This document shows positions 8,597 to 15,898 of a stretch of DNA of 33,158 bases, piece by piece (the first letter of the stretch is position 1; each line of letters opens with the position of its first letter). Below the pieces are notes generated by a model. It had not been told where the DNA came from, made no database searches, and saw only the letters and a program-made list of their open reading frames with translations. The position numbers and the translations under genes are program-made. Source of the DNA: Candidatus Anaerobiospirillum pullicola (GTDB lineage Bacteria; Pseudomonadota; Gammaproteobacteria; Enterobacterales; Succinivibrionaceae); NCBI GenBank assembly GCA_018884035.1, contig JAHLFE010000067.1, positions 1 through 33,158 of the forward strand, in the 5' to 3' direction.

Positions 8597-9970
8597 TTAG
8601 AGTGCGCTTAAGCCGTACACAAAGATGGCTAAGATGACCACTGGGATCACATAGCGCACCGCCTGATACCACAGGTTGTACACCGCGCCATGGATCGTAT
8701 TACCATTGGTGATCTCTTCCATAGCCTTGTCTTTTAAGACCCAGCCCACAAAGATAGTGGCACCTAAAGCCGTGATCACGAAGCAAATGTTGCCAGAAAT
8801 GTAGTCAAAGGCATCAAAGATAGAGCGGTTTAAGAAGGTGATCTCCTTTAACGGGCCCGAGCTTAAGATACATGGCAGGTTGCCAAAGACAAACACGAAC
8901 AGCAACGTGATATTAATGGCACCCTTTAAGCGCAGATTGAACTTCTCAAAGAGCACCGCGATAATCACCTGATAGATGGTGAGCGAGGTGGTCAGCGCGG
9001 CAATGATCAGCAGCACAAAGAAGACGATGGCAAAGAAATTACCAAAGGCCATCTGCGAGAAGGCAATTGGCAGCGTCTTAAAGACTAAGGATGGGCCCGA
9101 ATCAGGTGATAAGCCCGCGCTAAAGAGCGAAGGGAAGATCATAAAGCCTGCTAACACCGCGATCACGGTATTAATCACGCCCGTAATCGTCGCCGTCTTT
9201 ACTAAGTCCTCGTTCTTATTGAGGTGGCTTGATAAGGTGATCATCACACCAAAGCCTAAGGACAGCGCAAAGAAGACCTGACCTAACACGTCAAGGAGCA
9301 AGCGACCAGTGATCTTAGAGAAATCTGGCGTGAGATAGAAGCGTACACCCTCCCAAGCGCCATCTAAGGTAAGGTTACGGCCTACCATGACAATGAGGCA
9401 GATAAAGAGCAGCGGCATCAAGAACTTAACCGAACGCTCGATACCAGCAATCACACCACGCCGTAAGATCCACCAGTTGATCAGGACAAACACGCCCGTG
9501 CAAATGGTAATGGTCAGAGGCGAGTTCTCGATCTGGTCGACGTAGAAGCTCTCTGTGATCTCTTTGGTCACTGGCACCGACAGGTCTAAACCGCCCATAC
9601 CCACCATACCTAAGATGATGTGGTAGATATAGGAGAGCACCCAACCGCCAATCGGCATGTAATAGGCGAGAATGCCAAAGGCTCCTATAAGACCCATGTA
9701 GCCAAAGAACTTCCACAACGGCGAGTGCGTAGCCCCTGCGCTCAAGAAGGCATCTACGCTGTTGGTCTGGGCGCGACGTCCGATCACATTCTCCACAAGG
9801 ATGATCGGGATGCCCACAGCCAGCATCACCACGATGAAAGTTAAAACGTAAGCACCACCACCGTTTAAACCCACTAAGTAAGGGAAGCGCCATGTGGCGC
9901 CGAAGCCAATGGTGGCTCCAGCAACGGTGAGAATGTAGGTAAGACGGCTACTCCAAGTCTGTCGGGCCAT
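8597..9970 (-). CDS. NSS-family sodium-dependent symporter (neurotransmitter:sodium symporter)
   Basis: This 457-aa membrane protein belongs to the NSS/SNF family, which uses the Na+ gradient to import amino acids or related amines across the inner membrane. The N-terminus carries the family signature: GATIGFGATWRFPYLVG (about 18-34), the unwound first helix that binds Na+ and substrate, followed by NGGGAYVLTF. About eleven hydrophobic segments follow, and FFALSLGFGVMITLSSH matches the conserved sixth helix. It is shorter than LeuT (about 519 aa) and nearer to the YhdH/YocR bacterial group. Substrate cannot be told. The start ATG has AAGGA about 9 nt upstream. The gene is transcribed away from a lipoprotein gene, and its promoter overlaps an inverted repeat, which suggests local control. 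Confidence 0.93.
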   Translation of the reverse strand: MARQTWSSRLTYILTVAGATIGFGATWRFPYLVGLNGGGAYVLTFIVVMLAVGIPIILVENVIGRRAQTNSVDAFLSAGATHSPLWKFFGYMGLIGAFGILAYYMPIGGWVLSYIYHIILGMVGMGGLDLSVPVTKEITESFYVDQIENSPLTITICTGVFVLINWWILRRGVIAGIERSVKFLMPLLFICLIVMVGRNLTLDGAWEGVRFYLTPDFSKITGRLLLDVLGQVFFALSLGFGVMITLSSHLNKNEDLVKTATITGVINTVIAVLAGFMIFPSLFSAGLSPDSGPSLVFKTLPIAFSQMAFGNFFAIVFFVLLIIAALTTSLTIYQVIIAVLFEKFNLRLKGAINITLLFVFVFGNLPCILSSGPLKEITFLNRSIFDAFDYISGNICFVITALGATIFVGWVLKDKAMEEITNGNTIHGAVYNLWYQAVRYVIPVVILAIFVYGLSAL

Positions 9971-10160
9971 GCCTCTTTTCCTTTGCCCTCATGATTCTGC
10001 GTTACCGGCTACGCCCAAACGAGTGTCGCTTCCCAACTTCATGGCAAGCACATCTGTACTTAACATGATCTGCTTAGAATGCACACGGAAGCACACAGCA
10101 CACAGAAAAGGACGGTTGCGGTCGTGACTCCTGAGTTAGTGCTCAGGGCGCGACAAGTTG

Positions 10161-10190
10161 ATAATATGATCATGCTTACATTTAGTGCAA
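10161..10190 (-). promoter_or_regulatory. Candidate promoter of the NSS symporter
   Basis: Reading the minus strand, TTGCAC (10190-10185), an 18-bp spacer and TATTAT (10166-10161) give a plausible sigma-70 promoter with a leader of about 185 nt. The inverted repeat ACATTT-agtgc-AAATGT (10178-10194) covers the -35 element and could be an operator. Confidence 0.45.
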
Positions 10191-10285
10191 ATGTGCACCG
10201 CATGCAGCGCAAATCACCCCAATGAAAAATTTTCCATTTTAATGGATTTTGCGCCCAATGCAAAATCAAAGGGGATATTTATCCC
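10178..10285. repeat. Cluster of short inverted repeats between divergent genes
   Basis: Four perfect inverted repeats lie within 108 bp: ACATTT/AAATGT (10178-10194), TCCATT-tt-AATGGA (10233-10246), GATTTTGC/GCAAAATC (10245-10252 with 10260-10267) and GGGATA-tt-TATCCC (10272-10285). The region is AT-rich and lies upstream of both divergent genes, as regulator binding sites do. No specific regulator is recognised. Confidence 0.5.
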
Positions 10286-10373
10286 GCGCAGCTTAAGCCT
10301 GTAGCAGTAAACGCCTTAGGTGAAGCTCTCTTAAGAATGACCACCGCTTTGGCGCCAGCGACAGCGAGGGCAC

Positions 10374-10382
10374 TGCTATAAT
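10374..10382 (+). promoter_or_regulatory. Extended -10 promoter upstream of the lipoprotein gene
   Basis: TGCTATAAT is a perfect extended -10 element. No good -35 hexamer lies at 16-18 bp, which is common for this promoter type. The leader would be about 118 nt. Confidence 0.5.
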
Positions 10383-10506
10383 GGTGCAAAACGGTAATAA
10401 GTCCTCATAACAGGACATGCCTCCGTAAGATTCATCTTTGTGGCTTACCCTGCGCCTTAAGCTTAGTTAGCGTGTGGATAAGCCCTGTGCCTTTAAGGAT
10501 GAGGTC

Positions 10507-11088
10507 ATGATCACCTCCAAAGTACTGCTACCGCTGTTAGGAGTGAGCGCCGCCCTGCTCATGACTGCTTGTGCCACCGCCCCTGAGCCCTTACCAGAAA
10601 AGATCTCCGGCCCGAGCGAGTTTATCGACGACTCGGTCAAAGAGCTGTACCGCAACGTCGATAAGGTCTACACCACGGAGTACTTTGCGCTGGGCATCCC
10701 TACTGGCTGGAAAGTGATCTCTTTTAACAACGAGCCTCTAGCAAGTGCAATCTCGGTAGAAAAGGCCGATCACTCGTCGCTGGTGACGGTGCGCGTGACC
10801 AAGGCTCAAGGCCAAACCATTGAGCAAAGCTGCGATCTGGCCTTACAGGGCTTTCAGGCTAACGGCATTGTGACCGGTGAGGACGCGCTCAACCTCTCCT
10901 TTGGCACCTGCACGATTACTGGCAAGGACGATGGCGATAAGCCAGTCACACTGTGGCTGCGTCAATATGACGATGATCACAGTGCGTACTCGATCACCTT
11001 TACCGGTGACGTCAGCACAGCAGCGGAGCTCTTAAGCTACTTAGTAGGCAATGAGAAGCTGATGCAGCTTATGGTGCAGCCACTGTAA
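10507..11088 (+). CDS. Small predicted outer-membrane lipoprotein
   Basis: The 193-aa product starts at the ATG at 10507, with AAGGATGAGG just upstream; an in-frame GTG 33 nt earlier has no site and would spoil the signal peptide. MITSK, a hydrophobic stretch and LLMTAC form a lipoprotein signal with the acylated Cys at residue 22. Ala follows the Cys, so the +2 rule predicts sorting to the outer membrane. The mature part has no membrane segment and only two further Cys residues (in EQSCDLAL and GTCTITG), which could form a disulfide in the periplasm. I recognise no domain. It diverges from the NSS symporter and lies 204 nt before a NUDIX gene on the same strand. Confidence 0.85.
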   Translation: MITSKVLLPLLGVSAALLMTACATAPEPLPEKISGPSEFIDDSVKELYRNVDKVYTTEYFALGIPTGWKVISFNNEPLASAISVEKADHSSLVTVRVTKAQGQTIEQSCDLALQGFQANGIVTGEDALNLSFGTCTITGKDDGDKPVTLWLRQYDDDHSAYSITFTGDVSTAAELLSYLVGNEKLMQLMVQPL

Positions 11089-11112
11089 GCCAGCGCCACA
11101 GCCACAGCGAAA

Positions 11113-11132
11113 CTAAGCTAAGCTAAGCTAAG
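11113..11132 (+). repeat. Short tandem repeat (CTAAG)4
   Basis: Four perfect copies of CTAAG lie between the lipoprotein and NUDIX genes and run into AAGCTTGAGCTTAA. No function is apparent. Confidence 0.7.
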
Positions 11133-11292
11133 CTTGAGCTTAACCACTTACCCAGCTGTCACAAGGTCTTTGCGCTCCTTACTCTTGAGTGTAGCGCAAC
11201 GGCCTGCACCACTTGTCAGTAGCGTCCTACTTCCTGAAAACGCCACTCCACCAATACGATCTTGCCTCTGCCCCTTATAGGACAGTTCAATC

Positions 11293-11769
11293 ATGGAAAC
11301 CACCACCATCAATGCCGCTGACAAGCCGCTGCGCACTCCAAAAAAGGTAGTGCGCGTGGCCGCAGCCATGATTATTCAGGACGACACCTTTTTGATCGCC
11401 CAGCGTGCAGGAAAGCGGCACTTAGCAGGCTACTGGGAATTTCCTGGCGGCAAGATCGAGGAGCACGAGACACCAGCTCAAGCCTGCCAGCGTGAGATTT
11501 ATGAGGAGCTGCACTGCAAGATCAGCGTGGACAGCTACTTCTTAACGTGCGAGTACGAGTATGAGGACTTTATCCTGAGCATGGATGTCTTTCTCTGCCA
11601 CCTACTTGAGGGCAAGCAGGTGATCTCCACGGAGCACTCGGGACTGAAGTTTATCCGTGCCGACGAGATCGACAGCATCGACTTTGCGCCTGCTGACATC
11701 CAGTTCCTGCCAAACATTAAGAAACTCATGGGCTCGTTACAGCGCACTCTGTGTCCAAAGGCCAGCTAA
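11293..11769 (+). CDS. NUDIX hydrolase, MutT/NudG-like (d)NTP pyrophosphohydrolase
   Basis: The 158-aa product has a NUDIX box at residues 53-75: GKIEEHE, seven residues, then REIYEELHC. The catalytic REx2EE core is complete. The usual Gly near the end of the box is His (H74). The preceding IAQRAGKRHLAGYWEFPGGK is typical of MutT and NudG enzymes, which hydrolyse damaged or non-standard nucleoside triphosphates, such as 8-oxo-dGTP or modified CTP, to the monophosphate and pyrophosphate. This cleans the nucleotide pool. Substrate choice cannot be read from the sequence. A weak AGGA lies 11 nt before the ATG. The N-terminal 18 residues are an extension before the first strand. It may share a transcript with the lipoprotein gene. 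Confidence 0.92.
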   Translation: METTTINAADKPLRTPKKVVRVAAAMIIQDDTFLIAQRAGKRHLAGYWEFPGGKIEEHETPAQACQREIYEELHCKISVDSYFLTCEYEYEDFILSMDVFLCHLLEGKQVISTEHSGLKFIRADEIDSIDFAPADIQFLPNIKKLMGSLQRTLCPKAS

Positions 11770-12182
11770 GCAGCTAAGCTACGCTCAGCTCTGCCTGCGC
11801 TTGCAGCCCATCTCGCCACCTCGCCACAGCCTCCCCCACAATCTGCTGCCGCTGCAGCGTTGCAGCTGCCACAACCACAATCTTTCGCCACCCACCTGCT
11901 GCTTTCTTTTTGTACGCCGCATAGACCATACGCTAAGCGATGAACCAAGAGCAAGAGCCAGCCACGCCGTCCTCGCTGTGTCAACGCTGCCAGCCCCCAA
12001 GACAAGAGAAGTGCCCTTCCTCTCTTACCTGAGCTCTACCTACAAGCGTCTTTTGGCCATGCCAAAGCCAGCAGAAGCGTCAGTTGTCAAACGTTTCATT
12101 CTCACCTCTGTAGGATGGCCCTTGTACACCTATTTACCACATTTTACAAGCCATTTATTTCAGGTTTTTCAGCAGAAAAGCC
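11770..12182. other. Gene-free stretch before 6S RNA
   Basis: No supported gene. A + strand frame that begins inside the NUDIX gene in another phase runs through here, but it has no ribosome binding site, composition or domain to support it. The stretch is C/A-rich with GCTGC runs near 11850. Confidence 0.4.
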
Positions 12183-12210
12183 TTGTTTTAATTGTCTGAC
12201 ATGCTAATAT
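12183..12210 (+). promoter_or_regulatory. Promoter of 6S RNA
   Basis: TTGTTT (12183-12188), a 16-bp spacer and TAATAT (12205-12210) place the transcription start at about 12217-12218, which is where the closing stem of the 6S RNA begins. Confidence 0.7.
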
Positions 12211-12217
12211 AAAACCA

Positions 12218-12431
12218 GCTGATGGCTTCTGGGGTGTTCGCCAGTTATTGTTGCCCTGAGCCACATTAAACTGTTTTAGGGAGCTCTTCTTGAGCCTCTT
12301 CTGAGCACGCTTATACTGACTAGCTCGCCTAGCCCAGTCCCTAAGAAGCCTTTGAGATTCACAGGGTTCCCCCTTGTACCTTTTTGGTTCAAGGAGCTGA
12401 ACTTAGCAGCGGCATTTCTGGGGTCATCAGC
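12218..12431 (+). ncRNA. ssrS: 6S RNA
   Basis: About 214 nt match the gammaproteobacterial 6S RNA in order. TGTTCGCCAG comes near the 5' end, then CCCTGAGCC, TGAGCACGCT, and the central AGTCCCTAAGAAGCCTTTGAGATTCACA. These are followed by ACCTTTTTGGTTCAAGG and CAGCGGCATTTCTGGGG. The ends GCTGATG (12218-12224) and CATCAGC (12425-12431) pair to close the molecule. 6S RNA folds as an open promoter mimic and binds the sigma-70 RNA polymerase holoenzyme, damping transcription in stationary phase. In enterobacteria the next gene is fau (ygfA); here no such gene follows within the window. The exact 3' end is inferred from the pairing. Confidence 0.94.
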
Positions 12432-12776
12432 CTAAGAATTCCTTTCTAGTTGAGAGTTCTCTCGACTGAAGTGACCGTGCGTCACGTCTCTTTTCCCCCT
12501 TATTTTTCTGCTTTTCTGGCCCGTTGGGCTGAGTCTTTTGGCATCTCTGTAAGCTTTTCTCTGAAGCTGTGCCCAATGCTTTTGTGCCCACCTGCTCACA
12601 CGATGAGCCAACTCCTCTCTGCTGCGCTCCACCCCACTTTCTTACACCGTCATGCCTTTAATCCTTGCGTTACTCTGAGGTAATGGCTCTACTGCTACGG
12701 GCTATCTCGTCTTTGCTCTCCCGCGCTTTAGACACCAGCAGAGCAGGCACAACTAACGGCATTGAACTGAGGTCAA
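12432..12776. other. Gene-free stretch after 6S RNA
   Basis: It holds an 8-bp hairpin (AGTTGAGA with TCTCGACT, one G-U pair) just after the 6S RNA, possibly linked to 3' end formation though it lacks a T run. No gene is supported. Confidence 0.4.
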
Positions 12777-12805
12777 ACAAAAATGGGCCCGTAATAGGGC
12801 CCATT
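12777..12805 (-). terminator. Rho-independent terminator of the GGGtGRT operon
   Basis: On the minus strand a perfect 9-bp stem AATGGGCCC/GGGCCCATT with a 6-nt loop is followed by TTTTTG. It lies about 50 nt after the GGGtGRT stop codon. Confidence 0.88.
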
Positions 12806-12853
12806 CAGTGCTACTCCTAAGCGGAGCAGCTAGAGGATCGTCTTAGGTATCGA

Positions 12854-13858
12854 CTATTTCTTGTTTAAAGCCTGGTCAACGGCCACAGCGACAGCCACGG
12901 TGGCACCCACCATTGGGTTGTTGCCCATGCCTAAGAAGCCCATCATCTCAACGTGAGCTGGCACAGAAGAGGAACCAGCAAATTGAGCGTCAGAGTGCAT
13001 ACGACCCATGGTGTCAGTCATACCATAAGAAGCAGGACCAGCAGCCATATTGTCTGGGTGTAAGGTACGGCCCGTGCCACCACCGGAAGCCACGGAGAAG
13101 TACTTCTTGCCTAAAGCAACGCACTCTTTCTTGTAGGTGCCAGCAACTGGGTGCTGGAAGCGGGTTGGGTTGGTGGAGTTACCAGTAATGGAAACGTCAA
13201 CACCCTCGTGGTGCATAATGGCCACGCCCTCACGAACATCATCAGCACCATAGCAACGCACAGCAGCACGCTCGCCCTTGGAGTATGGGATCTCGCGGAC
13301 GATGTTTAACTTGCCAGTGCCATAGTCAAACTGGGTCTGCACGTAGGTGAAGCCATTGATACGCGAAATGATTTGGGCAGCGTCCTTGCCTAAACCATTT
13401 AAGATCACGCGTAATGGCACCTTACGAGCCTTGTTAGCGTTACGCACGATACCAATAGCACCCTCAGCGGCAGCGAAGGACTCGTGGCCAGCTAAGAAGG
13501 CGAAGCACTTGGTCTCGTCACGTAATAACATGGCACCTAAGCCACCGTGACCGATACCGACCTTACGGTCATCAGCAACGGAGCCTGGAATGCAGAAAGC
13601 CTGCAGGCCAAGGCCAATTGCATCAGCAGCATCAGCGGCGGTCTTAACTTGCTTCTTTAAAGCAATAGCAGCACCGACGACATAAGCCCAGCTGGCGTTT
13701 TCGAAGGCGATTGGCTGAATAGCCTTCACCATCTCATATGGATCAAAGCCGTGATCCTGGCACAGCTTACGAGCCTCTTCTAAAGAGGCAATGCCGTGCT
13801 CTTGTAAAGCCGCGTTTACTTGGGCAATACGACGCTCGTAACTTTCAAATAAAGCCAT
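12854..13858 (-). CDS. GGGtGRT protein
   Basis: The 334-aa product matches the GGGtGRT family, named after its glycine-rich motif. Here the motif is SGGGTGRTLHPDN, with GGGTGRT at residues 259-265. Further Gly/His-rich segments (GIGHGGLGAML, GHESFAAAEGA, VGAAIALKK) are typical of the family. The biochemical role is not established. Members occur in anaerobes and are usually next to a NifU/IscU-like Fe-S scaffold gene, as here, where that gene lies upstream with only 16 nt between. The stop codon is TAG, so TAG is a normal stop in this genome. A strong terminator follows, which closes a two-gene operon. Length is as expected for the family. Confidence 0.93.
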   Translation of the reverse strand: MALFESYERRIAQVNAALQEHGIASLEEARKLCQDHGFDPYEMVKAIQPIAFENASWAYVVGAAIALKKQVKTAADAADAIGLGLQAFCIPGSVADDRKVGIGHGGLGAMLLRDETKCFAFLAGHESFAAAEGAIGIVRNANKARKVPLRVILNGLGKDAAQIISRINGFTYVQTQFDYGTGKLNIVREIPYSKGERAAVRCYGADDVREGVAIMHHEGVDVSITGNSTNPTRFQHPVAGTYKKECVALGKKYFSVASGGGTGRTLHPDNMAAGPASYGMTDTMGRMHSDAQFAGSSSVPAHVEMMGFLGMGNNPMVGATVAVAVAVDQALNKK

Positions 13859-13874
13859 CTTTCAGTCCGCCTCT

Positions 13875-14573
13875 TTACTCAGCTCTTGGGTCAATGTACT
13901 TGGCAGCGTCATCGAACTGGCCATAGTGACCTTTCACCTTAGCGATAGCCTCGGAGCCCTTGAGCTCTGGGTTCTTCTTTAAGGTGTCGATTAACTTACC
14001 TAAGTTAACGAACTCGTAGCCAATGATCTCGTTGTCCTCATTTAAAGCTAAACGAGTCACATAGCCCTCGGTCATCTCGAGGTAACGAGCACCCTTAGCC
14101 TTGGTACCAAACATGGTGCCAACTTGGCTACGCAGGTTCTTGCCTAAGTCCTCTAAGGAAGCACCGATTGGTAAGCCACCCTCGGAGAAAGCGGTCTGAG
14201 AACGGCCATAGACGATCTGTAAGAACAGCTCGCGCATAGCGGTGTTGATGGCATCACACACGAGGTCAGTGTTTAAAGCCTCTAAGAGGGTCTTGCCTGG
14301 CAGAATCTCCGAAGCCATAGCAGCGGAGTGAGTCATACCGGTGCAGCCTAAGGTCTCAACTAAGGCTTCCTCGATGATGCCGTCCTTAACGTTTAAGGTC
14401 AGCTTGCAAGCGCCTTGTTGAGGAGCGCACCAGCCCACACCGTGAGTTAAGCCGCTGATATCCTTGATCTCTTTAGCCTGAACCCACTTGCCCTCCTCAG
14501 GGATTGGAGCAGGACCATGGTATGCACCCTTCTTAACGGTGCACATTTGCTCTACTTCGTGTGAATAGATCAT
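13875..14573 (-). CDS. NifU/IscU-like Fe-S cluster scaffold protein, GGGtGRT-associated
   Basis: The 232-aa protein has the NifU/IscU N-terminal fold signature LGCTGMTHSAAMASEILPGKT (from about residue 75), equivalent to the scaffold motif around the first cluster Cys. Cysteines at 11, 49, 56 and 77 are candidates for cluster binding. The C-terminal half (YGRSQTAFSEGGLPIGASLEDLG onward) is an extension not seen in plain IscU and is typical of the form paired with GGGtGRT proteins. It likely binds a transient Fe-S cluster for its partner, but the function of the pair is unproven. It is the first gene of the two-gene unit. AGGT lies about 10 nt before the ATG. Confidence 0.9.
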   Translation of the reverse strand: MIYSHEVEQMCTVKKGAYHGPAPIPEEGKWVQAKEIKDISGLTHGVGWCAPQQGACKLTLNVKDGIIEEALVETLGCTGMTHSAAMASEILPGKTLLEALNTDLVCDAINTAMRELFLQIVYGRSQTAFSEGGLPIGASLEDLGKNLRSQVGTMFGTKAKGARYLEMTEGYVTRLALNEDNEIIGYEFVNLGKLIDTLKKNPELKGSEAIAKVKGHYGQFDDAAKYIDPRAE

Positions 14574-14701
14574 CTGTGATACCTAATTGACTATCCTAAA
14601 AACGGATTTCTAGTTTGGATACGGTGGCTTAGCGCTCAAATGCTTGCGAGGGCACCTGATGGCTGTGAGCTAAGGGCCGCGTCACTCCAGAAACCACCAA
14701 T

Positions 14702-14707
14702 ATTATA
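14702..14707 (-). promoter_or_regulatory. Candidate -10 box upstream of the NifU-like gene
   Basis: The minus strand has a perfect TATAAT at 14707-14702, about 130 nt before the start codon. The -35 region is poor (TTGCCA lies too close, at 11 bp), so the promoter is uncertain. Confidence 0.35.
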
Positions 14708-14933
14708 ACCACAAGAATTGGCAATGCTAGAGGGATAAAGCGTAAAGAGAGTGTGCCGTATCACAAAACCCGATTTTTGAGAGCGGATTTGGTGGTGCAC
14801 TGTTTAGGGACGTTGCGAGAAGCAAACAGAGCTCATGACAGCTGTAGTTTACAAAGCCAAGAAGCAAGGCAGCATGAAAGCAGAATCAGGCGGGGAAAGG
14901 GGAGAAAAGACAGGTCAAGGCGGATAAAGGTGT

Positions 14934-14960
14934 GAGATGAGAGATGAGAGATGAGAGATG
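14934..14960. repeat. Tandem repeat (GAGATGA), nearly four copies
   Basis: A perfect 7-bp unit is repeated 3.9 times, just beyond the 3' end of the esterase-like gene. The rest of the stretch 14574-15040 shows no gene. Confidence 0.8.
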
Positions 14961-14972
14961 CACAGCGACAGC

Positions 14973-14996
14973 GCCAGAGTCCATACGGGCTCTGGC
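14973..14996 (-). terminator. Strong hairpin after the esterase-like gene
   Basis: GCCAGAG and CTCTGGC, continued by TCC/GGG, form a 10-bp stem with a 4-nt loop about 45 nt after the stop codon at 15041. No T run follows on the minus strand, so it may stabilise the 3' end rather than terminate by itself. Confidence 0.35.
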
Positions 14997-15040
14997 ACTG
15001 GCTCTGCCACCGCTTACAGGCAAAAGTGCCTCTATCGAGC

Positions 15041-15796
15041 TTACTTGAGCTTGAGGTACTCTTGCGCCATGCGCTCACCTAAGCGCTGATGCGACTGCGT
15101 GGTCATATGCACACCATCAGCTAAAACCTCAGCACCTACTGACGAGGCTAAGCCCGCACCCAGCTTTTGCGCGATCTTTGGTAAGGTCGCTAAGATAAGC
15201 TGACCGGCTTCGCCACCATAGTTTTGGTAGAACGCACCAATCACGATCTTCAGGTCAGGATCGCCTAAGTCCTGACGCATATTGGTCAGCACGTCCACCA
15301 CTGCGGCCGCATACATTGTCGGGCAGGTAAGATGGTCGACATCAGACTCGCCTTGGATCCACAAAATGCCATCGAGGCTGACATCCTTACCGGCAGCCTT
15401 GACAGCCTCAAGCGCGGCCTTAGTATCGTTGATGGTGGTCATGTAGGGGTTAACAGGCAGGTTATAGCCAGAATCAGGACTGTAGCCCTTTGGGCCATGG
15501 CCCTTACGCCATTCAGAGATATCAGTGCCGCCCCACGCACGGTTCACCAGCAGGATCTTATCGCCCTCGGGTAAGGTAGGCAGCAGCGTCTCCGCAAATG
15601 GTCGTCCTGCATTAGTGCCGTAAGTTACACCGTCCTTATCATGGCGCAGGGGATCAGTGGCAATCTCAATTTGGTTGAGTGGTGAGCCCGCACGGCCATT
15701 GGTAAAGTTCAGGATATTTGGGTTCTCGTCGTAGGCAAATGGCGTGGCATCACGGCCCACCATATTGGACTGACCGGCTAGCACCAAGACGTGCAC
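15041..15796 (-). CDS. SGNH-type sialate O-acetylesterase-like hydrolase, cut off from its signal peptide
   Basis: The 251 codons encode a domain of the SASA (sialic acid-specific acetylesterase) SGNH fold. Block I is AGQSNM with nucleophile Ser10; block III is WIQGESD (146-152); DGVH (227-230) supplies the catalytic Asp and His. Such enzymes remove acetyl groups from sialic acids or other sugars, usually in the periplasm. The only start available is a GTG at 15796 with no ribosome binding site. Directly upstream, in the same frame, lie an amber TAG (15802-15800) and then 23 codons that read as a good signal peptide ending in SAVYA. The gene therefore looks recently inactivated by one nonsense change, or it makes a cytoplasmic form. 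The body has no other stop or frameshift. Confidence 0.7.
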   Translation of the reverse strand: MHVLVLAGQSNMVGRDATPFAYDENPNILNFTNGRAGSPLNQIEIATDPLRHDKDGVTYGTNAGRPFAETLLPTLPEGDKILLVNRAWGGTDISEWRKGHGPKGYSPDSGYNLPVNPYMTTINDTKAALEAVKAAGKDVSLDGILWIQGESDVDHLTCPTMYAAAVVDVLTNMRQDLGDPDLKIVIGAFYQNYGGEAGQLILATLPKIAQKLGAGLASSVGAEVLADGVHMTTQSHQRLGERMAQEYLKLK

Positions 15797-15802
15797 GGTC
15801 TA

Positions 15803-15871
15803 GGCATACACCGCCGAGCTGGCACCAACAGCTAAGGCCACCACACCGGCCAATAGTAACTTCAGCTTAAT
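15803..15871 (-). pseudogene. Signal-peptide segment severed from the esterase by TAG
   Basis: Twenty-three codons in the frame of the esterase read IKLKLLLAGVV, a hydrophobic core, then SSAVYA, a classic signal peptide with an AxA-like cleavage site. The next codon is TAG, and the esterase domain follows two codons later. The first codon is ATT, a very rare start; the GA-rich tract just upstream has a ribosome-binding-like sequence 8 nt away. ATG to ATT and CAG to TAG changes would both fit decay. Confidence 0.5.
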
Positions 15872-15878
15872 GAGCTTT

Positions 15879-15898
15879 TCTCTCTCTCTCTCTCTCTC
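15879..15898. repeat. Dinucleotide repeat (TC)10
   Basis: Ten uninterrupted TC units, reading (GA)10 in the direction of the esterase, lie 8 nt before the first signal-peptide codon. Tracts like this slip during replication and are used as phase-variation switches. Here it sits where the ribosome binding site should be. Confidence 0.9.

Noticed and set aside
11657..12199. 180-codon + strand frame overlapping the NUDIX gene
   Set aside because: It starts inside the NUDIX gene in another phase, has no site upstream and runs up to the 6S promoter; its composition is not protein-like.
15800..15802. Amber codon read through as a sense codon in the esterase
   Set aside because: Other genes in the window end in TAG (GGGtGRT, trpF, sucD), so TAG is a working stop; a nonsense mutation is simpler.
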